A program made the translations under genes and the position numbers. This document shows, piece by piece, positions 7,678 through 16,424 of a DNA stretch of 32,762 bases; position 1 is the first letter of the stretch; the number at the start of each line of letters is the position of its first letter. The notes beneath the pieces were generated by a model. It saw only the letters and a list, made by a program, of their open reading frames with translations, was not told the origin of the DNA and searched no databases. Origin of the DNA: Promethearchaeota archaeon (GTDB lineage: Archaea > Asgardarchaeota > Lokiarchaeia > Sigyniarchaeales > SOKP01); the NCBI GenBank assembly GCA_004375715.1, contig SOKP01000292.1, positions 1-32,762 of the forward strand. Direction: 5' to 3'.

Positions 7678-8499
7678 GTGAAAAAACACACAACTAACAT
7701 TATTATTTTAATATTGATTGCTCAAATACTGGTAAGTTCAGCATTCCTCATTGGAAAAAGCTATGGAACTCCAATTGAATATGATGTGGGATTTGGAACC
7801 GCACCTGTTATAGATGGCGTTGTTGATGGAGTGACAGGTGAATGGGCTTCCGCAGAAAAGTTAGAAATAGAGCTATTTCCTGATTTATCAAACCAAAGCG
7901 ATGGACTACCTATTGAACTATGGGTTTTACAAGCTGAACCAAATTTATATATTTTAGCTAGATTTGATTTAAACGATCATAACTCTATTGAATACGATAA
8001 CGAATTTCTTGGGATTTTAATAGCGGATTGGGACGCAGATTTGAACTTCACTGATGCTAAAATTGTGCAATTTTCAAACATATCAACGAACAATTATTCT
8101 TATTTAGATTATCACATTAGTGACACGATTTATTATGAAGACGCAAATCCTAATGGTGATTGCGCTGCGAAATTAGAAGGGAATCAAATAGTTTACGAGT
8201 TTTCCATGCCTGTTAAAAATAAAGAAGGTGGAATCGAGGATGTTGAATTAGGACATGGTATTCCATTTAATTTTAAGATTGTATTCGGTAAAACTGCAGA
8301 CTATCCCAGTGGAATTATTATATCGAATATATTTTCTATCGAATTACAATACCCTCCTAGAACCCCGGAAGTAACTTTTGGTGAACTTTTGATGTCAATC
8401 TCCACAATTGTCATTTTTTCTACGATTGGAGCCTTTTTTGCTTATTATATCTATCGAATTACCCGACTCAAGAAAGAAATCGAAAGAATAAGGAGTTAA
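7678..8499 (+). CDS. exported, membrane-anchored protein with a CBM9/DOMON-like domain
   Basis: The 273-residue product starts with a signal peptide (two lysines, then hydrophobic residues to about 27). The body holds APVIDGVVDGVTGEWASAEK, the opening pattern of CBM9-like or DOMON-like beta-sandwich domains, with acidic segments that may bind calcium. Near residues 237-262 is one transmembrane helix (TIVIFSTIGAFFAYYIY) followed by a short basic tail. The protein should therefore display its sandwich domain outside the cell with its C-terminus inside. The start is GTG 7678, with no obvious ribosome site. The next gene begins ten bases after its stop and encodes another membrane protein, so they are probably made together. 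Domain naming is by pattern only. Confidence 0.65.
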   Translation: MKKHTTNIIILILIAQILVSSAFLIGKSYGTPIEYDVGFGTAPVIDGVVDGVTGEWASAEKLEIELFPDLSNQSDGLPIELWVLQAEPNLYILARFDLNDHNSIEYDNEFLGILIADWDADLNFTDAKIVQFSNISTNNYSYLDYHISDTIYYEDANPNGDCAAKLEGNQIVYEFSMPVKNKEGGIEDVELGHGIPFNFKIVFGKTADYPSGIIISNIFSIELQYPPRTPEVTFGELLMSISTIVIFSTIGAFFAYYIYRITRLKKEIERIRS

Positions 8500-8508
8500 G
8501 ATGCTAAC

Positions 8509-8925
8509 ATGTCAAAAGTAAAAAAAGATCATTTAAAATCAGGAACGGCTAATAGGAAACAAAAATTAAAAGAAAAATCTGCTTATCGCTCAGTCATATT
8601 ATCAGCCGTTATTGGGGGGATACTATTAATAATATCGATTTTATTAAACGGGGGTTATCTATCTCTGTTTGCAAGCGAAGACCTTTTTCTGCAAACTCTA
8701 GATATCACTGTTAAGGTTCTAGTAATCCTATTCTTCTTCATCTTTATGACAATAAGTATCGGAAATTATAAGGAATTGACAGGTAAACCATTAGATTTAA
8801 AGTTAATTGTGCTTATTTTTATCTTTTCATTAATCCAAGCTTTTAGAGATTCTATAGTTTTTTCATTCAGTTTAATAGGTTTATTGTTAATTATGGTTTA
8901 CATGTTTTTAGTTCAGGAAAACTAA
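8509..8925 (+). CDS. small multi-spanning membrane protein
   Basis: A 138-residue protein with a basic, lysine-rich cytoplasmic N-terminus (about 26 residues) and four probable membrane helices: around 28-48, 66-84, 97-114 and 118-134. No family is recognised. The start ATG 8509 follows AAGGAG (near 8490); an earlier ATG at 8501 stops after six codons. It sits ten bases after the exported CBM9/DOMON-like protein and is likely its partner. Confidence 0.6.
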   Translation: MSKVKKDHLKSGTANRKQKLKEKSAYRSVILSAVIGGILLIISILLNGGYLSLFASEDLFLQTLDITVKVLVILFFFIFMTISIGNYKELTGKPLDLKLIVLIFIFSLIQAFRDSIVFSFSLIGLLLIMVYMFLVQEN

Positions 8926-8930
8926 CAAAA

Positions 8931-8938
8931 TTTATATA
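8931..8938 (+). promoter_or_regulatory. TATA box of the GDPD gene
   Basis: TTTATATA lies with its centre about 25 bases before ATG 8959. Archaeal transcription starts about that far from the box, so the mRNA would begin at or beside the ATG and be leaderless. Confidence 0.5.
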
Positions 8939-8958
8939 TCTAAAATTTATTTCTTTTA

Positions 8959-9690
8959 ATGAAAAAAATTACACTTTTTATTGGCCATAGAGGCACTTTA
9001 GTAGATTACGATGAAAACACATTAGAAGCGTTCGAAATTGCAATTAAATCAGGGGCAAATTGCATAGAACTTGATGTCAGAAGAACAAAAGATAGAAAGT
9101 TAATAATTTTTCACGATAATACTTTAACCAGGACCACTAGTAGTAAAGGAGTATTAAATAATTTAACTTACAACGATGTTAAAAATCTTAAAACCAAAAA
9201 AAGAAACCAAAATATCCCCCTTTTAGAAGAATCTATAGATTACATAACAGATAAAACGCAAGCTATTATACACTTGAAAGATGAAGGAATTGAAAAAGAA
9301 TTTTTTGATTTAATTAATAAAAGAGGAGTTCTAAAGAATTGTATAGTAAGCGGAAGAGATATTAATAAATTAAAAAGATATAAGAAAACATTTAAACCGA
9401 TAAGAACATGTTTTAACATGACTAAAGGTAGAGGTTTAAATTTAAAGGAATTTATCGCAAAAGGACGCCGAAAAAAGCTTAAAGATCTTCCGGATATGAT
9501 AAACATTCGATCAGATTTAATTTCTAATCAATTCATAGAAGTATGCCATGTTAACGATATTAAATCACTTGCTTGGGGCTTTATAGGTTATGAACAACCT
9601 CTACAAATAATAAAAAGTCTAATTAATAACCAGATAGATGGCATATTATTTGATGATTATCATAACCTTAATATAATAAGAGGAAATTAA
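8959..9690 (+). CDS. glycerophosphodiester phosphodiesterase
   Basis: This 243-residue enzyme is of the GDPD family, a metal-dependent TIM barrel that splits glycerophosphodiesters into glycerol phosphate and an alcohol. Visible active-site residues are HRG (10-12), the EN of DENTLEAF (19-20), the ELDV pair, and HDNTL with the second catalytic His. The end retains DGILFDDYHNL, in line with the last barrel strand. Length is normal for cytoplasmic members and there is no signal peptide. It likely works in lipid turnover. Its stop overlaps that of the convergent NFACT gene by four bases (9687-9690). Confidence 0.9.
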   Translation: MKKITLFIGHRGTLVDYDENTLEAFEIAIKSGANCIELDVRRTKDRKLIIFHDNTLTRTTSSKGVLNNLTYNDVKNLKTKKRNQNIPLLEESIDYITDKTQAIIHLKDEGIEKEFFDLINKRGVLKNCIVSGRDINKLKRYKKTFKPIRTCFNMTKGRGLNLKEFIAKGRRKKLKDLPDMINIRSDLISNQFIEVCHVNDIKSLAWGFIGYEQPLQIIKSLINNQIDGILFDDYHNLNIIRGN

Positions 9691-11747
9691 CTGGGAGTAA
9701 TAATTTTAGATTTACCCGTAGGAAGGACAAGAATAATATCGTCTACAGGTAAAATTTTAACCCATTTTTTCATCTCTGCTTCTGAATTGTTAAGAAAATA
9801 TGTTTTAATCTCTTTGGCTAACTGTCCCTTTGTTTTCCCAAATTTTGAAGGTTTAACGATTATTAATTTGTTTGCTTTATTATTAAAGGCATTAAGAGGT
9901 TCGTATGTTACTTGGGGATAGAATAATTTAGAATCAGAAACACTTTCATTTTTTATTTCAAGGAAATTTAATCTCAGCGCAATTTCGGTTTTTGCTCCCT
10001 TAATTACATTTTTTTTTCCTAAGATCATGAAACTGCCTTTAGGTAAATATTCACCTGTAGGTGGTGTTTTAGAAACTTGATCGGCAAACACATAAAAAAC
10101 ATCGACAATGCCCCAATTCTCTTTCCACGCTACAGAATAGCTAGCTACAAAGTTTGCGGCTTCTTTAATTGATGTCTCAGGAATCTGTTTATTTTCTGGA
10201 TTTTTTATTACCGTAAGAGGGGATCCGGGAAAGTTAGTGTGAAAAATTATATCGTTGGGTTCAACATATTTTTTAAATATTGTTTCGTTTGAGCTAGCGT
10301 CTCGTCCACCGATAATTAAAAATCCATCGGAAGAATTAAACCATCTAAATTTTTCATACCATTTCTTTTGCGGTTTCCTTACTAGAAAATCAATATCTAA
10401 TTCGATAGATTCTCTCTCAATTTTTAGCTTTCTAATATTTTCTTCTGTTTTTTGAATAGCTGGAAGAGTTCCCTTTAATTTTTTCTCTGCCTTTTTGCCT
10501 TTTAAATAAATTTTATTTGCGTTTTCTCCAACTGTTTTGCTTAAATCCAAATAAACTTCAATTTTGTTAATTAAAATTACTATTTGTTTAGTAGCAGGTA
10601 GAATCCTTACAAACATATCCAAGTCTTCAAAATTTTCGTTTTTAGCACTAGTTAGTTTTGTGTTTATTTCCTCTAAAGAATAGCCTTTTTCTTTTGCTTC
10701 TTTAATTCCATTAAATAATTTATTAAAAATGTTGAAATTATCATACATAAAACCCCCTTGATCGTAGTACAATTTCTTTTTTGCTTTTAGCTCTTCAAGA
10801 TATTCTAGTTGGTTTTTTAGTATTTTTTCTTGAGACTTTATTTTTTGATTAACAGCTTGATCTTGTGGCGAATAAATTTTATTAGAATCTAGTTTAGAGA
10901 AAAATGTATCAACGGCGTCATTAAAGGAATTGAAATACTGAACTTTATTATCCTTATAAAGCTCCAAATCAAAAGGGACAACTGAAACTTGTTCATCCTG
11001 TTCGTTGAATACAATCTGTGGCTTAATTTCCCCAAAAAGTAATTCATTTCTTAATTTTTTGAAGGAATTAAATAGAGACTCTAGTTCAACAGGAGTAAGA
11101 TCACGTCCTGATCGCTTTTTATCAACTCCCGCTCTAAGGCATATTTCTTCTGAAATCGTTCCTGAGATATTAATATTTCTTGCAAGGATTCTTACGATTT
11201 CATCTTCTAAATTACTTACTGTTTCATTAAAATCGACTTGAGAAAGGTTAAGAAAATCTTTGCCGCGAGAACGAGGAAAACTATATTGTCTATTAGCTAA
11301 AATGTCCCTATCTCTATATTTACTATATCTTTTTGCTATTTTTACGATGTTATTTTCGTCAAGTAGAATATAATTACCTTTGTTAAATAATTCAACAATA
11401 AATTTCCATGAATTTCCCTCCATATTACTTATTTCGAAAATAACAATTCTATCAAAATTATGTTGAATAACAGATAAAATTCGCCTATTTTTTAGGTACT
11501 TTCTTAGCGACATTATATATTGAGAAGGATATTTTGGGATAGGATAGTTAAAGTTAGTAAAATTTAAACGAGAATCGTTTTTTATAATTAAATTTTTTTT
11601 CTCGTTTAGTTTTGTTTTGATTTTTAAAATTAATAGTTCCCCATCAATTTCATAAACATTATCAATTTTTCCATGAGGGAGAATAGTTCCTAATTCTTTA
11701 GTGATTGCAAACACATCAAAATTTGAAAATTTAATATTTTTCTTCAT
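9687..11747 (-). CDS. NFACT protein, Rqc2/Tae2/RqcH homologue
   Basis: At 686 residues it has the NFACT layout: an N-terminal fibronectin-binding-like NFACT-N domain (1 to about 190), helix-hairpin-helix and long coiled-coil segments (about 300-350 and 420-460), then the NFACT-R domain. The latter holds RWFNSSDGFLIIGGRDASSN and IIFHTNFPGSP, the most conserved stretch of the family. Bacterial RqcH and yeast Rqc2 bind the large ribosomal subunit stalled with a peptidyl-tRNA and add C-terminal alanine or alanine/threonine tails. The same ribosome-rescue role is expected here, probably without the separate eukaryotic C-terminal domain. It converges on the GDPD gene with a four-base overlap. Confidence 0.93.
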   Translation of the reverse strand: MKKNIKFSNFDVFAITKELGTILPHGKIDNVYEIDGELLILKIKTKLNEKKNLIIKNDSRLNFTNFNYPIPKYPSQYIMSLRKYLKNRRILSVIQHNFDRIVIFEISNMEGNSWKFIVELFNKGNYILLDENNIVKIAKRYSKYRDRDILANRQYSFPRSRGKDFLNLSQVDFNETVSNLEDEIVRILARNINISGTISEEICLRAGVDKKRSGRDLTPVELESLFNSFKKLRNELLFGEIKPQIVFNEQDEQVSVVPFDLELYKDNKVQYFNSFNDAVDTFFSKLDSNKIYSPQDQAVNQKIKSQEKILKNQLEYLEELKAKKKLYYDQGGFMYDNFNIFNKLFNGIKEAKEKGYSLEEINTKLTSAKNENFEDLDMFVRILPATKQIVILINKIEVYLDLSKTVGENANKIYLKGKKAEKKLKGTLPAIQKTEENIRKLKIERESIELDIDFLVRKPQKKWYEKFRWFNSSDGFLIIGGRDASSNETIFKKYVEPNDIIFHTNFPGSPLTVIKNPENKQIPETSIKEAANFVASYSVAWKENWGIVDVFYVFADQVSKTPPTGEYLPKGSFMILGKKNVIKGAKTEIALRLNFLEIKNESVSDSKLFYPQVTYEPLNAFNNKANKLIIVKPSKFGKTKGQLAKEIKTYFLNNSEAEMKKWVKILPVDDIILVLPTGKSKIITPS

Positions 11748-11899
11748 TTTGTATTATCGTTTAAAATTATTGCTTTCTTATTTATTAGACATACATTCAT
11801 TATTTTCTATTTTTCCATTTTTCACAAATACAAATATAATTTATACTCAATATAAATTTCAAAATTTTAATAAAAAAAATAATATTAATAATACTAATT

Positions 11900-12322
11900 A
11901 TGCCCAATAAAGATAAACGGAAACCAAAAAGAATTAACATTAAAAAAGAACGCCAAAAACTCATAAAAGAGAAGAGAAAATTACATCCTGAACAAGAAAT
12001 TAACATTGATAAAAAATCAACGAAAAAGATTGATATACGGCTTGAAAAGGAAACAAAACTTTATTGGATTAGGGCAATTACTGCAATTTTAAGCGGACTT
12101 TTGGGCAGATTGCTATTTGGAATCTTGGGTTTCTGGTTATTCATCTGGATGCTGTGTTTTTGGTTTTTAACACCGTTTTTTGTTAGTTTTATTATTTTAA
12201 AATATCAATACGATAAAGAAGAATGGAATTGGAAAAATATAATTAAACCAGGTATAGGCATATATTTCTTGTTATTTATGATCGTTACGGTGGTTACTCA
12301 TACCTTTTTAGCTTTTATCTAA
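11900..12322 (+). CDS. small basic membrane protein
   Basis: 140 residues. The first 50 or so are extremely basic and probably helical, with many lysines and arginines. Two or three membrane helices follow: around 61-80, 82-99 and 116-138. Tryptophans and phenylalanines crowd the middle (FWLFIWMLCFWFLTPFF). The family is not recognised. A basic head could touch RNA, lipid head groups or the ribosome; this is only a guess. A TATA-like AATATAAATT near 11850 suggests its own promoter. It converges on pyrI with only six bases between. Confidence 0.6.
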   Translation: MPNKDKRKPKRINIKKERQKLIKEKRKLHPEQEINIDKKSTKKIDIRLEKETKLYWIRAITAILSGLLGRLLFGILGFWLFIWMLCFWFLTPFFVSFIILKYQYDKEEWNWKNIIKPGIGIYFLLFMIVTVVTHTFLAFI

Positions 12323-12328
12323 AATTTT

Positions 12329-12832
12329 TTACAGTTCGATAGATTGTTTTACTCTTTTTTCGATTTTTTCTTTAGAACTGAAAACAATTTCATCTAATTT
12401 ATATATCCTGTTGCAATAGACACATTGAATTTTCAACGGTTTTTCTTCTAACACATTAAATTCTGTATCAATTGGTTCACCAGAATTTGAAATACACGTA
12501 TTACTTCGACATAAAATGAGACTTTTGATAATAACTGGGAGTTTCACCTTCTTTTTTTCGATTACTTTATAATCTTCAATCAAGGATATCTTTGAATTTG
12601 GCGATAAGATTGAAATTTGCTGAAGTTGAATTTGGTTAAGAAAAACACCTTCAACCTTAATAATATCTTTTTTATTGTATTTCTTCGAAGAAACATTAAC
12701 GCCAATTGTCATTAAATTAGGAGATTCTCCAAGTCCAGTTAAATTCAGTATGGTTAAAGCGTAACCGCTATCTATATGGTCGATAACTGTCCCTTTCTTT
12801 ATTTTATCTATTTTTAATTTTTCTTCGGTCAT
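12329..12832 (-). CDS. pyrI: aspartate carbamoyltransferase regulatory chain (PyrI)
   Basis: A 167-residue PyrI. The N-terminal allosteric domain starts IKKGTVIDHIDSGYAL, which matches the nucleotide-binding region; ILSPNSKISLIEDYKV leads to the second domain. The C-terminal zinc domain has four cysteines, CRSNTC and CVYC, spaced as in the family. PyrI binds ATP/CTP and tunes the catalytic chain PyrB in pyrimidine synthesis. The usual neighbour pyrB is absent from this window; neither adjacent gene is a pyrimidine gene. The product is somewhat longer than typical because of a charged C-terminal tail. Confidence 0.93.
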   Translation of the reverse strand: MTEEKLKIDKIKKGTVIDHIDSGYALTILNLTGLGESPNLMTIGVNVSSKKYNKKDIIKVEGVFLNQIQLQQISILSPNSKISLIEDYKVIEKKKVKLPVIIKSLILCRSNTCISNSGEPIDTEFNVLEEKPLKIQCVYCNRIYKLDEIVFSSKEKIEKRVKQSIEL

Positions 12833-12887
12833 GTTCTTTTAAATAAAATTTTGTGATTGAAAAATTTTGCTAATAACATCTTCTAAT

Positions 12888-13982
12888 TTAAAAACCCAAA
12901 ATAAATAACGAAATAACGAAAAGAGTTGTTGAAAGAATAAAATTATATGACAAATTATCATCAACATCTAAATCTAAGTAGTCTATAAATCCTATCACAA
13001 GAGTACCAATAGAAGGAAGAATTATCAAACTAAAAAGGTTAATTGGATATAATTGATTAATAAATAGTAATATAATAGTTCCTGAGATGTATGCTATGCT
13101 CATTCCCGCAATTAATCCCTCGTAAGTCTTTTTTGTTTTCCGAATGTTGTTATGCCCGAATTTTCTTCCCACCAAATTAGCAGCCATATCTCCAAAAATA
13201 GACATAGTCATCGACATACATATAATAATGGGTCCAATAGGCTGAAAAGGTCCATACATTATTATAATTGAAAAACAACCAATTCCCATAGAAATATGTG
13301 GACCTAACCTCATCTGCCGCTCTTTTTTCCTAAGAATTCGGTTAATTGGTTTTAAAGGGTAAAGATTTGGTTTTAAAATTCTGATAAAATCTGCTGTAAG
13401 TAACCCAATTAAAGATACTCCAACTAAAAAAACTACCAAATATTGAGTAAAGATCATTTTGTTAGCTTCAATATTATAGATTGAGAAGAAGAACTCCGAA
13501 ACTATATCAGGGAAAAGCTCTAAAATATAAATAAATATATTTTGAACCAAAAATCCAAGCGTGAAATAGAAAAAAGCGATTCCTAAGACTACTAAATGAG
13601 TTAATTTTCTGTAAAGTTCGTATTTAAAAGGTAGGTCATCAGTCAAGTTAGAATTTTCTTCTTCTCTATACTTCTCATCCAATCTAACTTTTCTTTTTTC
13701 TCTATTCACAGATAATAAAAAATGAGGTAAGAAAAAAATGACAAAAATTATCATAAATATGTCAAAAGGAAATACTATAAACCCAATATTGGAAATATTT
13801 AGAGAATTTATCGCTATATTAATTGTAATGCTAGTAATGAGGACTAATGAATTTACAAGGTTATTAATGAAAGCGCCTTTTTCGTTTCTTTTTTTTGCTA
13901 AAAAAGCTGTGTAAAGCGAAATCAAGCCATATAAATATAGAATACTAATAATTATAATAGATAGTGTATCCAAAAATAACAA
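12888..13982 (-). CDS. SEC59/DGK1/VTE5-type CTP-dependent lipid kinase
   Basis: A 364-residue polytopic membrane protein with about nine hydrophobic segments. The second half shows the family pattern of dolichol kinase, yeast Dgk1 and phytol kinase: RKLTHLV, GPHISMGIGCFS, then GDMAANLVGRKFG and KKTYEGLIAG, and a late DYLDLDVDDN. These enzymes use CTP to phosphorylate a polyprenol or diacylglycerol. In archaea a prenol or archaeol-type lipid is the likely substrate, as needed for N-glycosylation carriers or lipid salvage. The start is TTG at 13980-13982. It lies 55 bases upstream of pyrI on the same strand. The substrate is not decided by sequence. Confidence 0.8.
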   Translation of the reverse strand: MLFLDTLSIIIISILYLYGLISLYTAFLAKKRNEKGAFINNLVNSLVLITSITINIAINSLNISNIGFIVFPFDIFMIIFVIFFLPHFLLSVNREKRKVRLDEKYREEENSNLTDDLPFKYELYRKLTHLVVLGIAFFYFTLGFLVQNIFIYILELFPDIVSEFFFSIYNIEANKMIFTQYLVVFLVGVSLIGLLTADFIRILKPNLYPLKPINRILRKKERQMRLGPHISMGIGCFSIIIMYGPFQPIGPIIICMSMTMSIFGDMAANLVGRKFGHNNIRKTKKTYEGLIAGMSIAYISGTIILLFINQLYPINLFSLIILPSIGTLVIGFIDYLDLDVDDNLSYNFILSTTLFVISLFILGF

Positions 13983-14075
13983 TCTCTTTATGTTTTCTTA
14001 TAGATATTATCTGAGAAATTTTAAAATCTTTATTAAAAATGAAAAAAAAGTTTATAAAAAAGTTATTAGTTTTAT

Positions 14076-15476
14076 TTATAATTGAGTTTCGTCAATATTA
14101 GGCATATCTGGTGCGTTTAAAGCCTTTTGAATTTCAACATTTGGTAGTTCGTAATCTACTAAATTACCAACCATATATTCCTTATATGCTAATAAATCAA
14201 AAAATCCGTGTCCACTTAAACAGAAAACGATATTTTTCTTTTCGGAGTTTTCTTTTGCGCTTAATGCTTGATCAATCGCTTCTTTTATTGCGTGAGCGGC
14301 TTCAGGCGCAGGTAGAATCCCTTCTGTTTTAGCAAAAAGTAAACCTGATCCAATAACTTCAGTTTGGTGATGCATGACTGAGGACATTATTTTTTTTTTT
14401 GCTAATATCGAAATTATTGGAGCCATTCCGTGATATCGTAATCCTCCTGAATGAATTGGGCTTGGAATAAAATTATGACCTAATGTATACATTTTTAAAA
14501 TTGGAGCTTTTTTAGCAGAATCTCCGTAGTCCCATCTATATTCTCCTTTGTTGACACTAGGGCAAGCTCTGGGTTCTACACCCACGATCTCTAAATCAGG
14601 ATATTTTCCGTGTAATTTTTCTTTCGCGAAAGGAATCATTAGACCTCCCAAATTAGATCCTCCCCCCATACATCCAATTAGAACATCAGGCTCGACATTA
14701 ATTTTTTGTAGTTGTGCTTTAACCTCTTGTCCTATGATCGTTTGATGTAAAAGAACGAAATTCACAACGCTACCTAAGGAATATCTAGATGTCTCACTTC
14801 TCATACTATGTTCAATTGCTTCAGATATAGCAATTCCTAAACTTCCTGGATGATCTGGGTCTTGATCATAATAAAATTTTCCAGAATCTGTCAATTTTGA
14901 AGGGCTGGCATGAACTTGAGCATCAAAAGCTCTCATTAGTATTTTTCTTCCCGGTTTTTGGATAAAGCTAGCTCTCACCATGTAAACAGTACATTTTATG
15001 TCAAACAAATTACATCCGTAAGATAAAGCAGAACCCCATTGACCTGCTCCTGTTTCAGTTATCAATTCCTTGACCCCATCTCTTTTAGAATAGTAAGCTT
15101 GAGCTAGAGCTGTGTTTGGTTTATGAGATCCCGTAGGAGAAACCGACTCATTTTTATAGAAAATTTTGATATCTTCGTTTTCAATTCCAAGTTCTTTCTC
15201 TAGACCGTATGCTCTATGAAGCGGTGTTGGTCTATAGGATCTAACATATAGTTCCCTTAATTCCTTAGGAATTTGAATTGTAGGTTCTTGAGAGATTTCT
15301 TGAAGTACACATTCCTTTGGAAATATTGCAAATGCAAGTTCCGGAGGTGCAGGTTTTCCATCCATTGGGTTTATTAAGGGCGTCATGGGAGCAGGTAAAT
15401 CTGGTACAATATTAACCCACTCTTTTGGTATTTCATTCGGTTCAAGTAAAATTCTTGTATTATAATAATCTGTCAT
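14076..15476 (-). CDS. trpB2: tryptophan synthase beta chain, TrpB2 type
   Basis: A 466-residue PLP enzyme. The lysine that binds PLP is K119 in SPTGSHKPNTA; GCMGGGSNLGG binds the cofactor phosphate. The N-terminal extension (LEPNEIPKEWVNIVPDLP) and the insertions mark the TrpB2 subgroup, which differs from TrpB1 found with TrpA. The enzyme condenses serine with indole; TrpB2 proteins often work without TrpA, as indole scavengers or with other substrates. No other trp gene is visible, which fits. I prefer ATG 15476, with AGAGGA seven bases before it, over ATG 15545, since similarity starts at the former. Confidence 0.93.
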   Translation of the reverse strand: MTDYYNTRILLEPNEIPKEWVNIVPDLPAPMTPLINPMDGKPAPPELAFAIFPKECVLQEISQEPTIQIPKELRELYVRSYRPTPLHRAYGLEKELGIENEDIKIFYKNESVSPTGSHKPNTALAQAYYSKRDGVKELITETGAGQWGSALSYGCNLFDIKCTVYMVRASFIQKPGRKILMRAFDAQVHASPSKLTDSGKFYYDQDPDHPGSLGIAISEAIEHSMRSETSRYSLGSVVNFVLLHQTIIGQEVKAQLQKINVEPDVLIGCMGGGSNLGGLMIPFAKEKLHGKYPDLEIVGVEPRACPSVNKGEYRWDYGDSAKKAPILKMYTLGHNFIPSPIHSGGLRYHGMAPIISILAKKKIMSSVMHHQTEVIGSGLLFAKTEGILPAPEAAHAIKEAIDQALSAKENSEKKNIVFCLSGHGFFDLLAYKEYMVGNLVDYELPNVEIQKALNAPDMPNIDETQL

Positions 15477-15781
15477 ATTTGTTTCCTCTTTATTATTTTT
15501 CATCATCAAATTTAAATGATGTCTCATCTTAAAATTGGAAATCAATAATAATAATGCTTGATTGCAGATACAATACTCGTTATTAAAAATTGATGTTAAA
15601 AAGTAGTCAGAGCAAAATTTATGGTTTTACCTTTGAAAAAGCGTTTTAAAACGCCATAGTCCTCGCCAACATTTAAGGAGGTTTATTTTAGTAACCATCG
15701 ATATTAACCATAAAATGTAATATAATGATCAAATTATTATTGAAGCATTATAAACTTATTCTTCAATAAAAAAATTAATTT
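15477..15781. other. 305-base intergenic region with palindrome and hairpin
   Basis: No credible gene is seen. GCGTTTTAAAACGC (15641-15654) is a perfect 14-base palindrome in the upstream region of trpB2 and could be an operator. A perfect AAGGAGGT lies at 15676-15683 on the plus strand, but no usual start codon follows at a fitting distance. TTATTGAAG (15737-15745) pairs over nine bases with CTTCAATAA (15761-15769); this stem lies just past the stop of the roadblock gene and may shape its 3' end. Confidence 0.4.
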
Positions 15782-16189
15782 TTATTGTTTTTGTTCAAAA
15801 ACCATAGCTAAATTCTTTGCAGCAACTCTCATTACTTTAACAGTTTTCATCAAAGTATCAATGATAGTTCCTGCACACACGATTACGAGACGCCCTGCGT
15901 TACTCACAATTACATAACCATTCTCAGCTCTCACAATTATTTCACTTAAATCTTCTTGAAAGAGTGTTTTAATTGTTGAACTTCCAGTCATTAAAAGCGC
16001 GCTAGCTAGTCCGCAAAACTGGTCACCATCAACTTCATATTGCGGAAGAGCTGAAAAAGCGATCTGATAACCTTCCAAGCTCACAAGTGCGATGGCTTCT
16101 ATATCTGCGTTTGAAGTGATAAAAGTAATTTGAGGACTTATTTTTTCGATTTCATCGGGTCCAATTCCTAGATCTGTACCAAACTCCAA
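15782..16189 (-). CDS. roadblock/LC7 domain protein
   Basis: The 135-residue protein is one roadblock/LC7 domain with short extensions. The strand pair around IEAIALVSLEGYQIAFSAL, the glycine-containing turn, the long central helix (QFCGLASALLMTGSSTI) and the strands IIVRAENGYVIVSNAG and LVIVCAG follow the fold in order. Such proteins form dimers that act on small GTPases (MglB on MglA in bacteria, LAMTOR on Rag in eukaryotes), and Asgard genomes carry many of them. The start is TTG at 16187-16189 with GGTGAT six bases away. It is divergent from the two giant helical genes. Its GTPase partner is not in the window. Confidence 0.85.
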   Translation of the reverse strand: MEFGTDLGIGPDEIEKISPQITFITSNADIEAIALVSLEGYQIAFSALPQYEVDGDQFCGLASALLMTGSSTIKTLFQEDLSEIIVRAENGYVIVSNAGRLVIVCAGTIIDTLMKTVKVMRVAAKNLAMVFEQKQ

Positions 16190-16390
16190 TTCGTATCACC
16201 ATCCACAGTAGATTGTTATTTGAGGTTTTACTTCACTTAACTATTATTAATATAATATTGATACTTTTTATTTCTTTATTTTTTCTTCTCTACAATTATT
16301 AATTAATAGATAGAAAAATAAAGATAAACAGTAATACACAAAATGTTAAAAAAATCTATTGCTAAAAGTTAAAATGAATGATTTTTATCT

Positions 16391-16399
16391 TTTATAAAA
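16391..16399 (+). promoter_or_regulatory. TATA box of the giant-protein operon
   Basis: TTTATAAAA is centred about 30 bases before ATG 16425, giving a leaderless or very short-leader mRNA. On the other strand, AT-rich ATATTATATTAAT (around 16240-16255) is placed to start the roadblock mRNA with a short leader that has its GGTGA site. The 235-base gap is thus a divergent promoter region. Confidence 0.45.
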
Positions 16400-16424
16400 A
16401 TAGATTTGAAAAAAAAACGAAATT

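Noticed and set aside
15676-15720. A small plus-strand gene after the perfect AAGGAGGT
   Set aside because: No ATG, GTG or TTG follows at a usable distance, and the only short frame stops after ten codons.
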